Shown here in pieces: positions 27,122 through 40,400 of a stretch of DNA of 64,000 bases. The notes under the pieces were generated by a model. It had not been told where the DNA came from and did no database searches. It saw nothing but the letters and a program-made list of their open reading frames with translations. The position numbers were made by a program, and so were the translations under genes. Origin of the DNA: Serilophus lunatus (Eukaryota; Chordata; Aves; Passeriformes; Eurylaimidae). Positions within the stretch are counted from its first letter, which is position 1; each line of letters begins with the position of its first letter. The stretch lies in the NCBI GenBank assembly GCA_013399895.1, contig VXBA01002855.1:682001-746000 (forward strand). The letters run 5' to 3'.

Positions 27122-28074
27122 TAAAAAACAAAAAAAGTAAAATAAATGAAATTATTTCTCAAAGGTGGTACATGAAAGCAGAACCTCAATTCATCTTATA
27201 AATTATTCACTTGACTCATATAGAGAAAAAGAAGGTGCTTTCTTACACTACAACATGTACTCAGACTTAAAACCTGTATCAATATGAAACAATGCATGAT
27301 TATAGTTGGAGATGTACTTTTAAATAATTATTGTGAAATTGAGTTTGACTGAAGACATTTACTAAATATGCACTCTGATCCTTGATACTAGCAGTCACAT
27401 GACAAGTGTGTAAGGGAAACGCAGAATTCAAGAAAAACTAAAAGTCACACAACCTTATAGACCAAAAGTTCTCTCAGTCTTCTGGGGGATAAAGCAAACA
27501 GGAAAAATCCAAAACATTCCAGGGGTATTCCTTGAGATTTTGATTTGCACTGTGGCACCACAGCCTTCTCTGCATGTACCACAGCAGATTTTACAAACTT
27601 TTTGTGTTTTTTGTAGTACTTAGTAGTTTAGACTCATAAGATCCTTTTGCTAAATTATAGAAAGTCAAAGCCCTGATCCTTCCAGACTTTAATCATGTTA
27701 ACAATGGTACATTAGCACTGATTTCTTGCCAGATTTATAGTCCAGGCAAGTGAAAACACAAGCACACCTATGTTAGCAGCCTTAGAAACAAAGGATGGAA
27801 ACTTATAGTTAATCAAGGCCAATCTCCCAACACTAAAACATTACTATCAATAAATGCCCCACAGAGTTCTGTATTCAAAACAGTCCTTCTATTAGTAGAA
27901 ATCTTTTCCAGAGTTTCTCTAATATGAGAATTATGAATATTTCCCCCTAATTTCTGTTCTATCTTCATTTATGTTTATAACATTTTGTCTTGCTTAAGGA
28001 TGTTAGGATCAGGACCAAATTTGAAAATGCTTCACGTTTGATTATTAGCTCACTTGGCTAGCTGAAAGTGAGGT

Positions 28075-28112
28075 AATATAACACATCTATAATATAACAC
28101 CCAATATAACAC
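28075..28112. repeat. Triplicated aatataacac motif
   Basis: The decamer aatataacac occurs at 28075-28084, 28091-28100 and 28103-28112, with spacings of 16 and 12 bases. It is probably a decayed short tandem repeat. Confidence 0.7.
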
Positions 28113-29389
28113 ATATCACACTTGACTAAACACTGTTTCATCACATAAAAACTCATCTTCAGTACTTAACATGCTTTGCTGATCAAACATAACCGTGCTA
28201 AATGAGACAAACTGAAGCATTTGGCAGATCCAGAAACCTGTTCGCATGTAACAGCACGGCCTGGAAAGCTGTAATAACAGCATGCTACCTTCCTACTACA
28301 CACACTAACTAGTTTCCATGGTGATCTCATTTTTCAGAGCAAATACTAACACTACACAAACCAGATAGCTGGTGAAGACATCTAGGTGGTGGGACGGGAT
28401 GGGACATCACAACCTTTCTCTACATATGACATCTGTAAATGCTTCCAAATTTATAAGATCATTGCCATATTTTGTCTTTCCCAGGAAGCTTCTGGCTCAC
28501 CAGCTCAGCAGTCAGAAGGCAATGTCATACTTTAACTTCTGTCTCTCTAGTGAACATGGATGTTAATATAATACTGCGAGGCATGTTATCAGTTCTACTT
28601 GGTCCTGTTTACTAGAACACCGATAGCTGTCCCTGGCATCTATCAACAGAATACACCACACCATGCACAATATTACCTGCGGTGTGCCAGCAGACTTTTA
28701 TGCTAGCAAAGACCACACTTCCTGTGGAAATAGAAGCTAAAATCCACTATTTTATGAATGAAAGGGAAAAGAAAGTGCATCTTTTAAAATCAAAAGTGTA
28801 TGTGCAATTAACTTAAAAAAATGGGGGTTAAATTGAGATGCCAGAGTTGTCTAAAATCACTCAATGATATTCAAATTCATAGTTTGTTTCTGTATACTTG
28901 TTAGGATGGCTGGTTTATTTTCTTTCATCAGGGTCTTTTTTGTCGCTCCTGTTAATCAGGGGGATTAAGGCCAGTGTGAATTTTAGTTATATGCAGTCAC
29001 ATTTCTTTCCAATAGTAAGACTATCACTAAGAAGATTGATAAATGGATGCAAAAGAACCCTGATATGGAAATATGTGCCCAGACTCCCTCAATAGGATGG
29101 CAGATATTTAATTTGGTTTCCTGGATTTTATTTGCTGATTTAGAGTGATACAAATTTTGCTCTGAAGACACCTTTTCAATTCAACATATGAATAACTGCA
29201 AGATCTAAAACTATCTTTTGTATCATTCATGACCTCTTGTCTTTAATATTTTTGCTTAAAAGCCTGATTTGGACTGAGACATGGTAATCAGAAGTTTTAA
29301 TTATAATGAAGAGTCTTAGCATGACATGTCTCACCTCAGTGTTTGCTTTCTTCAAGAAATGCCCCTCTTTTTCTCTTGCAGATATATTT

Positions 29390-29409
29390 CTATGAATTGC
29401 TATGAATTG
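29390..29409. repeat. 10-bp tandem duplication
   Basis: Two adjacent copies of ctatgaattg. A small replication-slippage duplication. Confidence 0.8.
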
Positions 29410-32400
29410 AAATCATGAAGGTTTTTGTGCTTTACTTTCACCTTTAAACTTTTAATCCCAAGTATTACATCCACTGGCAAAGGATTTTTCCTTCAATAGG
29501 CACATATTAGAGACAGGCCTAGGCTGCCAAGTTTGCATCTGTACATTCATTTTCTTTATAGAAAACCTTAATGCCAAGTAAGAAACACTTCAATTAAAAC
29601 ATTTTATTTTTTTTTTTAGTTCTAGGGAGAGATTATCGAAAGTTTCCATTCTGGAAGATTCAAAATGCAGCTATGAGATCCATAGGTGACCATTTCCTAA
29701 TCTAAACACGGCAAAGGAGAGAGCAGGAAGATCTCTGCCTCTGCTTTGTCCCTGTAGCTAAGCAGTCGCTCTACTCCTTCTAAGAGTAATCAAAATGGAT
29801 TTGGACACTGCTAATGGACAGACATAGAGCTGTCATCACAAAACTAAAACATATAAAATAAATGCAGGACAATCTGAGAAAGTTTAGCCTTGAAAGATCA
29901 GCTTTTATGCTTCAGTTAGTTAATTCTGGAGAAAATTTTTGATTAAATCTCATTTTTAACTTTGCTGTCAGTTGGTGAACTGGCCTCGTTTTCTTAAGTG
30001 GGTGCTAGCTGATAGCAATGTCTTATTTTAGGTCATATATATTCAAATACTTCCATTTTCTAAAACAAGACTTACATTGGGAAAGGACAAGAGGTCTTTT
30101 GAAACTATTGTACAATACATATATTTAAGTTTACCTGTAAAATTTGTCAAGACTTGTGTGCACCACAATGTGCCTCTCATGAAAGCTTTTTTTGATTCAT
30201 CACTGAAGTAACCATTTAAATGTCTTTTTCAGAAATAGAAAAAACTACCATATAGCATTTTCTAGAAAAAATTATTCCATGAATGCCAAACAAAGTTAAT
30301 CATTTTGTGTTCTTAACCCAAAATCTCTGTTTTAGGGAGGGGGAAGAGAATGCTGATCAGTAAGCACTTCTACTGAAAACAAAGATAATTACTTTTGCTA
30401 CTGTGAGAGGGACAGGATACCTATATCTGGAAAGTAGCTATTGCAACTACTTTCTAAAATGCCTCAGAATTGCACAGCAGTGCTGAACACTGAAGAGGTG
30501 TTTTCATGCTAGAAACATTTTGGACATGCTCAAATTTTGCAGAGTGAAAACAACTGCGCATTTTTCTCTAGATGACTATGTTGTGGGAACAGTCATATAA
30601 TTTCATACTTTGGGTGCCTTCTGAAAACTGACCCTGTGTCCTAGGTTTAAAATTTATTATATATTAATTGCAGTTCTGCGTTTCTGTGCAAGAATAGCAG
30701 GCTATTTGGTACTTACATTTTTGTTTAAAAAATTTTCTGGGAATGTGGAACACTGATTTTGGCTGTTCCTTTACCAGGAGACACAAACACAAGAAAAACA
30801 CACGCAAGTTAATCTGCATTTGAGCTATGTCAAATGTTCAATTGCAAGTGTCCACGATCCTCACCCAATTACTATTTTTTGTAAGGGAAGAATAGAAGAA
30901 CAGTGCTAAAAAAATCCAAGGTAGGAACTTCTTACAGCTAGAAAGGTGTCTTTGGAAGACCTTTCTACCAATTTTATAGGGTACAGACAAATAAAAACAA
31001 TGTACAGACAACTAAAATGAAATGGCCTTTGTATTATTGCAAACTGAGAACATTTTCTTCATGGTTCTATAGCCCCTTGCTGAGAACAAAAGTTTTACAA
31101 GGGGATCACACATTGACAGTTACTATTGCAGTAAGCAAACTTCATAAATTCCCATCTTATCAAAACCTTTGTATTAAAAATTAAGATCTGTCTCCTGTAA
31201 GCTAGCAGCAGGTTGTTTGCAAATGTCCCTGAGACACTGTGCACAATGGATCCTGCTACAGAGGACCAGAAGTTTTAATTCATAAATATTATATTTATAA
31301 ATATTGGTCAGGGTATCTCTCTTTTCAATCCTTCTCTGTATTCTCTTCCTCTACAAAATTCAAATAGTCAATTTTTTCCTATATGAGGGTCAGGGTGTAC
31401 ACAGAGCCAGAGCAAAAACGAGGACTGATCACTGTAACAAGATGTGGACCATGCTGGGGACTTCAAGGACTCAGCCCTTCAGACACTGGTTCCTGCCATT
31501 ATCACAATAACTCAATGCCTTGAAGCAACTAGGTGGTGCAAACTCCTCTGGCTATGACTGCTTAAAATTAGAAAATTAGAGCACCATATACACATTCCAG
31601 AACAGATATTTTTATAACTTAACTTGAAGCCAGATTTCTTACATTTTTAGTAAGAGCTGAATCTTACCCTTTCCATGGCCCTTGTTGTCAAATAGCAGAA
31701 CAGTTAAAACATCATTACAAAACCCAGATATCCATCCCCATCATATTTCTTGCATTACTAGCACATACCTACCTTTCCAGTTAAGTTAGGAAGTTGGTTA
31801 CAGAATAAATCTAATTCCATTCTAATAAAAGATTAAAACTTTTTTTGTTGTTGTAAATATAATACAGCATCTGAATCTGACTGATGAAAATCCATCATCT
31901 GTAACATGTGCAGCAGAAATTTCCCATTTGTGCTTGTCGTGGCATTAAGGGCCTGAGAAAAATTTATTCCATTCAGTGACCTATTATCCATGCTATTTGA
32001 TTAGATACAGCCAATACTTTTTTATTTGGATAAAACTCAACTTTAAACATTTTTAAGATTTCTTGACCCTTTAAGGAAAATACAGAAGAAATATTGTACC
32101 CCAGTTGTTTATCATCCTAAAATGTTATAATGTGAATCATTCAAGATGCATTTCAAAAAAGAAAAAAACCAACTGTTCGCCAAACATCAAAGGAATCAGT
32201 ACTTACGAATTAGAATTGTGAAATAATGAAACTTGCGAAGTACTCTAATACCTCAAATGGAAACATTAAGGTCCACAGTTTTGAAACACAGAAGCACCTG
32301 CAGATACAGAAGGGCACCTTGTGGAATTTCAAAAGTTTCCATGTACGTTTTTAACTCACATTTCTGTCAGTATGAATGGACAGACATATCTGTCTGCACA

Positions 32401-33434
32401 TTTAAGTTTTGGTCCCCCTATCCCTTTGATATAATACATCTGCACAGACACAGCCCCTGCAGAAAACAGGGCAATTTCTCATCCCTATTACTAAAGACTT
32501 TTTTCCTCTAGTCAGTGGTCTGATTTCCATTGTGAAAGACCATTCATAGTTCAGTGGTGTTTCTTAATCTGTCTTTGGGGACACTTATGCACCCACAAAA
32601 ATCAAACTGGTCTAAAATTTTTCCACAGTCAATTTGTTAATGATTCCTATACTTACAAGAAGTCTACTTCTTTTATATTTAGTGCTTTATGGCAGGTGTA
32701 TAATAATAAGATTTGTACCACTCCACTTAGATTTTCATCTTTCAAGGCACAGTGTTCAAACCATACAACCCATGGATGTATTTGTCAGTTGGTAGGAGCA
32801 TAGTCAAGGAGAGATTAATAGGAGAAGAAAGAAAAGCAGAATGAAAAAGGATTTAAGGGAAAAGAACTTCAGCAGGGATACAGAATCATAGAAACTCCCT
32901 TAAAATTTCTATTTAAGATGTTAATAAAGGATATTAAGTACAGAATTGTTCTAAGTTGTGGAGGACGTGCACCAGGGGGTCAAGCCAGATGCAAATGCTA
33001 AGAATAAAGTAGTAGCTAACCTTCAGGTTTTGTATTAACACGTGGTATGATTCAAGAAAGTTCATGAAAGTCCATAATCTCTGGTCTCTACTCCTTTCCT
33101 TTCTCCAGGTCCACATAGCAAAGGACAATTAAATACTTAGGCTAAGAAGCTTAAGTATTGGCTTTTACACAATTTTATTACTTTTCTGTCACCAGGGATA
33201 CAGCTAGGACTACTACTGGTAAAGAAATAAAAGTTCAGCTTTTCCTGAGTGCTTTGAAGTATTTAGGTAGACAATGAAGACAATTAAACAAACAAAAAAA
33301 AATCATTAGTTTCTTCCAGGGAATGTAACAGAAAAATCTAACACAATTCAAGGGCAACATTTTACAAAGAGATTATATAGAATTTGGTGGATATGACAGA
33401 AGAATGGACTCATAAAGCAGAAAGTCAGAAATTA

Positions 33435-33439
33435 CTACT
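33435..33439. repeat. Target-site duplication CTACT, left copy
   Basis: Five bases directly before the LTR terminus, repeated exactly at 34836-34840. Confidence 0.8.
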
Positions 33440-33528
33440 TGTGGTGGTTTCAACACCACTGTGTTAACTAAGGGGCAAGCTCAACAGTGACGAGAAGACT
33501 GAACAGAATTCGAACAACAGGGAAACAG

Positions 33529-33534
33529 TTTAAT
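33529..33534 (-). terminator. LTR polyadenylation signal ATTAAA (minus strand)
   Basis: The plus strand reads tttaat, so the minus strand reads ATTAAA, the common variant signal, at the place corresponding to AATAAA in copy A. Confidence 0.55.
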
Positions 33535-33637
33535 CGTCTGGAGCTCAACCAAAGAAAAGACAACAGTTTAAGGGAACTCCAGACTTAACATAGAATTACT
33601 CCCGACAAAGAACCATACAAAAAGGAAAAGGGAAAAA

Positions 33638-33916
33638 NNNNNNNNNNNNNNNNNNNNNNNNNNNNNNNNNNNNNNNNNNNNNNNNNNNNNNNNNNNNNNN
33701 NNNNNNNNNNNNNNNNNNNNNNNNNNNNNNNNNNNNNNNNNNNNNNNNNNNNNNNNNNNNNNNNNNNNNNNNNNNNNNNNNNNNNNNNNNNNNNNNNNNN
33801 NNNNNNNNNNNNNNNNNNNNNNNNNNNNNNNNNNNNNNNNNNNNNNNNNNNNNNNNNNNNNNNNNNNNNNNNNNNNNNNNNNNNNNNNNNNNNNNNNNNN
33901 NNNNNNNNNNNNNNNN
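33638..33916. other. Assembly gap (279 N) inside LTR copy B
   Basis: Copy A carries about 530 real bases between the same flanking landmarks (about 10866 to 11395), so this gap is probably undersized by about 250 bases. Confidence 0.95.
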
Positions 33917-34835
33917 TGGCTGCTGCCTCTCCAGGGCACCCGCCACCCGCGAGAACCCCCAAAAGGGGTCTCTGAGGCCGACCGGGACCACTGGAGCCGC
34001 CCGGAGCAGCCACCGTGCCTGCACTGCCACGCGGGGGCCACTCCCGGGGCCGCTGGAATCGCGGGACTTCTTGCCGGGCTCCCTCATGGCAGCAGGGGGG
34101 GCCAGCGCAGCCACCGGGACACTTCTGATGTTACTGCCCCACAGCCACAGGCACCAGGGCACTGCCGGCAAAGAACAACCGGCGGGCGTCTGCACCCACC
34201 GCTGCCAGAGCCCACCACAGACACCCCGGGATTGGGCGACCGCCTGAATGATAGGCAGGGAAACGGCGCAGCGACTTCCTCTCCCTGGCACCGACAAGAC
34301 AAGGGACTCGAACCTGCCTAGCGTCGCGCCCGCTGGCGCCTGCCACCGGGGCCGCGACCAGCGCCCGCAGCCAGCTGCCTCCGGCCAGCGCCCCCCCCAC
34401 CCGCAGGCACCACGAAGGGAAACCCGGGGAAAAGCTGGCGGATGCCATCGGGGTTGCAAGGGGAACCCGCATCTTTGCCGCTGCCCGCACGGCCAAGCCG
34501 GGGCCACACTGGAACTAAACCGGCTGCGCACTGGCAATCACCGCCGGTCCACATTTTGGTGAGTTCTTGTTGAGAGAACTGTGGGGGGGACAACTGGGGC
34601 AACCCCCTTGCCTCTCCTCTGGTCAGCCCCAAAGGGCACGGTGGTGGGGGAAGAGCAAGGGAAGGTTATTAAGGGAAGGAAAAAAAAAAACAAAAATCCA
34701 GGGTTTATCACAGGACGGGGGTCCAATGAACCGTTTAAAAACAAGCATCCCCTTTCCTCCCCCCTCCCTCTAAGAACCCCCCAACACCCTCCCTCCAGTG
34801 GACCCAGCACCCCCCTCCCTCTCCTAAACCCCTAC

Positions 34836-34840
34836 CTACT
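34836..34840. repeat. Target-site duplication CTACT, right copy
   Basis: Exact repeat of 33435-33439 on the far side of LTR copy B. Confidence 0.8.
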
Positions 34841-35093
34841 ATATTTTTGTTCAGTTAAAAAGCTATTTCTGATTGGAACATAGTTAGTACTGGAATAGAA
34901 TTATTTTCCCACGAGAGAAGGAAAAAAAGTAAGTTCAGGCAAGAAAACTGCAAAATTAATTTTCTTTAATGATGCCATTTAATGTGTTTTGTAGCTAAAT
35001 TTCAAAGCGCTCTACCAAAAGATGTTCACCACTATTGTTGTCATTTTATAGACATGGGAATTGAGACACATGATCAGAACAAATAGATTATTT

Positions 35094-35109
35094 AAAAAAA
35101 AAAAAAAAA
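35094..35109. repeat. (A)16 tract
   Basis: Run of 16 adenines; no SINE body recognised upstream. Confidence 0.85.
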
Positions 35110-35924
35110 GGCATCCAAGAAATGCCAACACTGAAGAACATCTTGTGGAACCAGCAGGCAAATGGATAGAAAGAAGAGAGAGAGTGCCTATGTAAGCCAT
35201 ACTAAGCAGCCCACATGGTCTTCTATTGTCTTCTATACGTATAACGATCTCTCTTGGAGCAAAAAGTTAACCATACAAATTTCTATCTGTTTCTTATTGC
35301 ACATAATTATTTTCCTTTATTTGATAAAACAGATTTAAATTACTGCTGCATTGTCAGATTATGTTTCTCTGGCCTATTTTATCAAATGCATTGGCTAGAT
35401 CTGTGTCAGGCAACAGTTTTGCCTGGTTGGATTTAATATAACTGTCAGATATACAGGCCATTTCACCAGTCCACCCATAAGTATGTAACACCATTTTAAA
35501 TTCCCAAATAGCTGTCAAGTGCACAAAAGATATATTTTCAGTTCAGCAAACTTGCTATCGTCTCTTCTGCTTTTTGTTTATTATGCAAAACCAACAGCAT
35601 TCAGTAATTTTGTACAGTTGATAATTGCTAATTATGTAAGAAAAAGTTATCTGATTGTCAACTATGGAATCAAATGAATTGAAACTATTCCACCAAGCAT
35701 TTAACAAAAATGTAGGAAAAAAAGGACTAAAAATAACAATGAACATGTTCTTTGTGTTGAAAGATCATTGGCAGAAGTAAATCACACAAAATTCAGATCC
35801 TTATTGCTTAATCATCTCACATTTCATTAGCCACAGCTGCCAATTGTCTTGTGCAATGTGAATTGCTTTTCATAAAAAAAAATCATAGGCTGGAAATCAG
35901 TTTCACTAAGATGCAGTGTTGGAA

Positions 35925-36085
35925 TGCAAATATTCATTTCTGAATTAATTCATGACAGAGGGCTTGGCCAACCTGAGCTAATCACCCCCCTGGGGTCCCC
36001 TAATCCTCTAAAGCTGATTATCTCATGATTGTCACACCCACTGGGAGTTTCCTTTGTCATTAGTAAATTCAGACTGTAGTTTTTT
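35925..36085. promoter_or_regulatory. Candidate conserved noncoding (enhancer-like) block
   Basis: Non-repetitive sequence with clustered homeodomain-type cores: AATTAATT at 35943-35950, CTAATCA at 35979-35985, CTAATCC at 36000-36006 and TGATTA at 36015-36020. Composition differs from the flanking low-complexity AT-rich DNA. Such clusters are typical of vertebrate conserved enhancers, but conservation itself cannot be seen from one sequence, so this is inference. Confidence 0.25.
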
Positions 36086-37453
36086 TTAAAGAAACAAACT
36101 AAAACCAACTTGTTTTGATGCTAAGGTTGGGTAGTGAATAGGAGCTCTAGCTCTAATCCTTTGGCTGCTTGACAGGAGGCAATGTACTCTAGTATGTCTT
36201 GTTGCTCTCTCAGAATTATTAGGATTAAGAAAGAACTAACAGCCATCAAGTCGGATGGTAAGATTATTACACTAATAAGACATATTTGTCCCTCCAAACT
36301 TAAAGTGGATACCAATAATAAATTCATTAAATTCTCATTTTTTTCCAAATTAGAATCAAGGCATGAAGAAATTTGTGCAAAAAAAATTGCAAATATGTTG
36401 TACAACACGTATTTCTTGATGTCCTCTACAAAATCTGTTTTCTACCAAGAGTGTACAAGCTGCAGGAGGATAAATTCACAGGATGCATGTGAAACAACTG
36501 GAAGTGACCAGGTGACAACTGTCTCCAGCAAGTACTTCCTAATGCTATTTACGAGATTGCATCCATGGAGAACTGAAGTAAAAGTTTAAAGCTCACTGCT
36601 GGGGCTATTACCCACGCAAGCTCTGCAGAACAGTTTGCATGTTCAGCCACATTGTGCAGTCATTCTCCATGTGAGATAATTTTAGTTGTGTTCTGTGAAG
36701 CATGTGTTGTACAAACAGTATAAAATTTGAATCTGTGTCAAGTCAGAAAATTGTGTGGGAAAGCTTGCACTGAGGGTATGATTTCAATTATTCATCACAG
36801 TTGTTCAATTTGCATTGTTGTTTTGCCCGCATTTCCAAGCTGCTGGAATTTGCTTGATACATTAACTGTCTAACCACTGTATTTAAGTGTAGCATAGTGG
36901 CTTTCCACTTCCTAATGCAAACACTACTTGTCTCCCAGCTGAACTGTTTACATTTCTCATAATGACTCTCTATTTGTGGGATTTTTTTTTCTGTTTGTTT
37001 TAAATAAAAAACCAATAATTGCAGGTGAGCAGACATGTGCCTGCACTTGCTAGTGTGAGATATGCTAGAATGTAAGATTAACCTCTATTAACCTTTGTAG
37101 CTGGTATATGAGAAAACTACTGGTATCTGTTTGAAGTTCTCGGAAATACTAGTATGACAGTCTCATGGAATTTATTTTGAATCTATCCATACACTTATGG
37201 TTTCTCTCAGGTGTAGAGTGTCCATTCTATTGCAACATGAAGCTCGTTTTGCTCAGTGAAATTCATACTAATCTCCTGAACTTTGCATTATGAAATTTAA
37301 CACTCCTTCTGCATGAAATCTTTGAAGGTGCAATAAAATGTGTATTTTGTGAAAATGTAAAATCATGTGGAGTGTGCATAACATGGCTCATGATGTTCTG
37401 CAATATAAAGAAGTGTGAGATCTACAGTAAAAGGTTAATCATGTGATCTTTGC

Positions 37454-37473
37454 AATTAATTAATTAATTAATT
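37454..37473. repeat. (AATT)5 microsatellite
   Basis: Five perfect copies of AATT; self-complementary, so it also reads as a palindrome. Confidence 0.9.
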
Positions 37474-40400
37474 GCAGCGTGAAACTTAGGCTACGTAATT
37501 TGTGTTCTTTCTTGAAAGAGATGAGAAATTTTTATCAGGCAAGTTTAAAATGTATTCCATTTCACACATTGAAAATCTATTCTGTCTACTGTGAAGTTTG
37601 TACAGCATGCACGCTGCCATTCATGTGAACATTTGTACTTTCCTCAGGTGTGCTGTAGGGACTGTATTAAATGTTCCAAATTATATATGCACGCTGAGAA
37701 ATCCAAGCTGCACCATGAGAAATTTGCACTGAGTTTCCCATAAAGGCATCACTTATCTCTCCCACAAGACCCTCACAACATGTGCATTTGCATTCTATGA
37801 AACTGTCATTGCAAACAGAAGATCAAATTTTACCAGAGAAAGGTAGCATGCCTCTACCTACAATGGTAGCAGTATTTTTTTCCCCAAATCTTCATATGGT
37901 CTGCATGGAATTTCATATGGAAATGTTGTTTCACAAAAAATATGTGATAAGTTTTAAATGGACTTGATAATTATAATGAAAGTTTTAGAAACTGAGTTTA
38001 TTCTGGAAATTTTTACTATTATAATTTGAAACTCAGTGTTGCCAATCCTCACAAGTCTTGATATACATGTTATCTTCATGCAGTTCCAGCTCCCTACTGC
38101 AAACACACATGGAATAATTTAAATTTTGTTTGAAATAAATTACTCATGTTAAAATTCAAAAGCAAGAACTGAAAATTCAAGGCTTTGTGCACAAGAACCA
38201 ATAAAACCAGCCACCACTACAGAAAACTTATTTCTTTAAATCATTTTACAGTGACAGAAAAGCTTCTATATTGGAAGTGATGAAGAAATATGAAATACTA
38301 AAATCATTGAGTTAAAGGGCATGTATCTCAAGTAAGTTACCATTCTGTTTGAAATGATGATTTTAAGAGGCTGCTCTTCCTGTGGAATTTATAGGACAAG
38401 TTAAAAAAATCTGAAAAAAATCTAAATTTCTATGATGATGCAAGAAATTGGTATCAGAACATACGAACAATCAAAAATTAAAATAATGTACATTTTTCCC
38501 TAAGTAGCAGTTTGTCAATTTTATTTTTTTAAAAGTTACACACATGAAGCAAACTATTTTTAATTGTATCTGTTAATAAATTGTGAAATTTCCATAGGGA
38601 ATCAGGAAATCTAAATTAGTCATATGATAGAGAAAACAATTTATCTATAAGAATTGAATTTACAATTGTATTGGTGAACCCAAGTCTTCCTCTGTACTTG
38701 CCAGTGATTTAATTCTTCAGCTGTTATCGTAAAAGTTATTTTCCTGATAACCTTAGAATCTAAATAGTCAAGCCGTTTTGATCATTAAAGCTTGTAAGTC
38801 TGTCAGGAACTTTTCAAAATATTCTGATGCAAGTTTATTCTAGAGTAGGGAGCGTAGAGTATGTATGCACATACACGTGCTTGTGTATGAACATATCTTC
38901 CTCAAGGTGTCAACAACGAATTGCACTGTTTGTCTTTTGAAGTATGACTAAGCTTCTTCCAATGTAACTATAGAGTAGAAAAGAGGAATGGGATTTTAAA
39001 AAACCCTCTCACTTCTTTTGAATGCTATGTGTAAACCAGTAATTTTGCATGGAGGGAGGAAACAATTTTGATAGACAGGACAGGTCTGGGCAAAACATTT
39101 TCTCACAGATCTTTTGGGAAAACTTTGCTTAACATCATTGCAGCACTCAGTGTCACCTGTTTTGTATCCAAGACAACTGATCTGAAACGTCTCTAACAGT
39201 TCATGGATGAGCATGAAGACATGGATGTGATGTTTAGCCGTGACATGTTGCATTTCCTCACAACATGCCTCATGTAGAGAAAAGTCTTGTGATGAAATTG
39301 AAACATGTCAAAACTGTGCCAGACTGCATGAATCAAATGGAAGTCAGGTGGTAGAAACATCTCTAAAACCTGTGAACGCACTACTTGTATTTACTTACAT
39401 TTATTGTGGTGAAACAGAGGCCTTGCCAAAAATCAGGCTCACTCTGTGTAAGAAACATGTTTTATTGAAACGAAAGGAGAGGGAAAGCTTGATGGCTTAT
39501 ATTGCATATTTTATAGACAACAACGTGGATCCTATTGGCTTCTATAATATTTTGAAAATGCATTCACAATAATATTCTATTGCATGCTAGTAATGTCAGT
39601 GGGAGTCCTGGTAGTATGCTATTTAGGCACACTGAGAAAATAATAGGATTTACAATAGCTGGCAATTTGTTTTCTACTGCCACAATGTCTGCTTTTGCTA
39701 CAGCCTTTGTAGCTGTTAGAAATTTCTTTCTGGCTATTCTGTTCATCTTTTCCACAGAAACATTTCTTCAGTGTGAATCACTCTAGTATGAATTGGAGTG
39801 GTTTTGCTGCCATAAGTTTTCATTACTAGGACCAATACAAATAGTGCAAATGTTTTTCCAGAAATAGTCATTCACATTTTTAATGTTTACTAGTTCTATC
39901 TGTGGACCTGATGGATGGTCTTACCAGCAGTACTAGCATACTATTTCAGAAGGTAGAGAATACCACCAGACACTAGTAGCATGCTTATTGGTTGTCTTTT
40001 CTTCCTTAATCACTTCCAATTATTGGAGGAAGCCCAGAGGTCTTCCTTTACCTGTTGCCAGACCATTTTGGGGAGTTTTGCTTTTCATATGTGATAAAAC
40101 AAGAAGGGATGTGAAGGAAGATAAAGTATTTGTTTGTCACATCCTAACTAGATGTAGTCCTAAACTTCTTTTTGTAAGTCAAGTCCAATCCCATAGCAAA
40201 TTGAGTGTTGGTCTGGTCACCTACCACAAAAGTATAATAGTAATTATCTTTTTAATTGCTAATCACTGTTTTCAGGATGATCAGTCAGAGCTTTCTTCCT
40301 ACATAAGTGCCCAACAGAACTGAATCCAATGCTTGGACCCACGGGCCTAGCTAGTTTCAAACCCAGACATATCCAACTCCATCTACTGACCAAAAGATGC

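Larger units (their letters stand above)
17499..33434. other. About 16 kb of noncoding DNA without a recognisable gene
   Basis: No frame shows a known domain. The longest gap-free open frame here is 156 codons on the minus strand at 22841-23311, with no recognisable motif. Simple repeats and inverted repeats are listed separately. I found no clear CR1 or LTR in this interval, though very old copies could escape reading by eye. Confidence 0.55.
33440..34835 (-). mobile_element. Solo LTR of an endogenous retrovirus-like element (copy B)
   Basis: This is the second copy of the element at 10666-12002, in the same orientation. The first 190 or so bases on the plus strand are roughly nine-tenths identical to copy A by eye (for example ctaaggggcaagctc, cagtgacgagaagactgaac, gtttaagggaactccagact). 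The right third is also clearly homologous, ending gacccagca followed by a C-rich stretch. The flanks are the 5-bp duplication CTACT. The terminal base next to the right duplication is missing compared with copy A. The polyadenylation signal is ATTAAA instead of AATAAA. A 279-base assembly gap lies inside. No retroviral internal region adjoins it, so it is a solo LTR. Confidence 0.82.

Noticed and set aside
33596..34537. 313-codon minus-strand frame through LTR copy B, ending like the frame in copy A
   Set aside because: It crosses 279 N. The shared ending reflects homology of the LTRs. The part around 34318-34560 that matches copy A lies in a different frame, so a conserved protein is not supported.
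36182..36589. 135-codon plus-strand frame
   Set aside because: AT-rich, no recognisable family, no splice support.
39240..39572. 110-codon plus-strand frame with several cysteines
   Set aside because: The cysteine spacing does not match a known finger or knottin pattern, and no exon context was found.
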